Of a stretch of DNA of 64,000 nt, positions 63,782-64,000 are shown in pieces. The DNA lies in NCBI GenBank assembly GCA_964035795.1, contig OZ038323.1:4144079-4208078 (forward strand), given 5' to 3'. A program made the translations under genes and the position numbers. Below the pieces are notes generated by a model. That model was not told where the DNA came from. It searched no databases and saw only the letters and a program-made list of their open reading frames with translations. The first letter of the stretch is position 1, and the number at the start of each line of letters is the position of its first letter. This DNA comes from Pterobdella sp. o SKG-2022. Taxonomy: Eukaryota; Annelida; Clitellata; Hirudinida; Piscicolidae.

Positions 63782-64000
63782 GTTAGTGGGGCACTAATAT
63801 GGTAGTGATGCTTAACATTTTATTGTATATTTTTGATTCAAAAGTATTTGGTAGTTTTAACTGTTCATTTTTCATGTTTTGAATTCGTTTATTGTATAGT
63901 CATTTTATTGATGTATATATTAACTATTTCTGGTTTAAGTTGTGGTGGTTTAGAATTGGTGATAAATTAGGAGGTTAAGAAGGAATTATATGAGAAAGGG
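63782..64000. other. TAF5 intron at the window edge
   Basis: After the exon 14 donor (GTTAGT) no further exon was seen in the last 219 bases. The next WD40 exon should follow beyond the window. Confidence 0.5.

Overview
This is a window of AT-rich eukaryotic (animal) nuclear DNA. Most coding sequence lies in short exons of 28-300 nt with GT-AG introns, and long homopolymer-rich stretches lie between genes. The gene content is metazoan: PTGES3/p23, FBXO16, DNAJC16, an AF9/ENL-type YEATS protein, a PRD-class homeobox, TAF5, an Ig/FN3 receptor, a claudin-like protein and a Reeler protein. I cannot name the species. All exon models were built by hand from splice-site phase and family resemblance, with no transcript evidence.

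Layout: 0-4.4 kb holds a small Reeler-domain secreted protein (minus), with a foldback element and a 24-bp minisatellite. 6.1-7.7 kb is co-chaperone p23 (plus). 8.0-9.5 kb is FBXO16 (plus; 3' end not found), with a foldback insertion in its first intron. 9.5-13.5 kb is non-coding or degenerate. 13.5-17.7 kb is a claudin/PMP22-like four-TM protein (plus). 18.6-35.4 kb is a cluster of four related but divergent four-TM genes (minus, minus, plus, minus) with shared exon architecture and two shared cysteines. I do not recognise this family, and it is the most novel content here. A roughly 950-bp foldback transposon with subrepeats in its arms sits inside the cluster.

37.0-41.7 kb is DNAJC16 (minus, 12 exons). 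45.2-51.4 kb is an Ig/FN3 receptor (plus) interrupted by a 200-N gap that is flanked by a duplicated exon. 52.6-56.7 kb is an AF9/ENL homologue (plus) with an insertion inside its YEATS domain. 57.3-58.2 kb is a PRD-class homeobox gene (minus). 58.7 kb to beyond the window end is TAF5 (plus, partial).

Four copies of one tRNA-derived SINE family are scattered at 25.7, 31.8, 39.6 and 62.3 kb, two of them inside introns. AF9/ENL (super elongation complex) and TAF5 (TFIID) both act in RNA polymerase II transcription, but I see no evidence that their proximity is functional. Apart from the four-TM cluster the genes look like unrelated neighbours.
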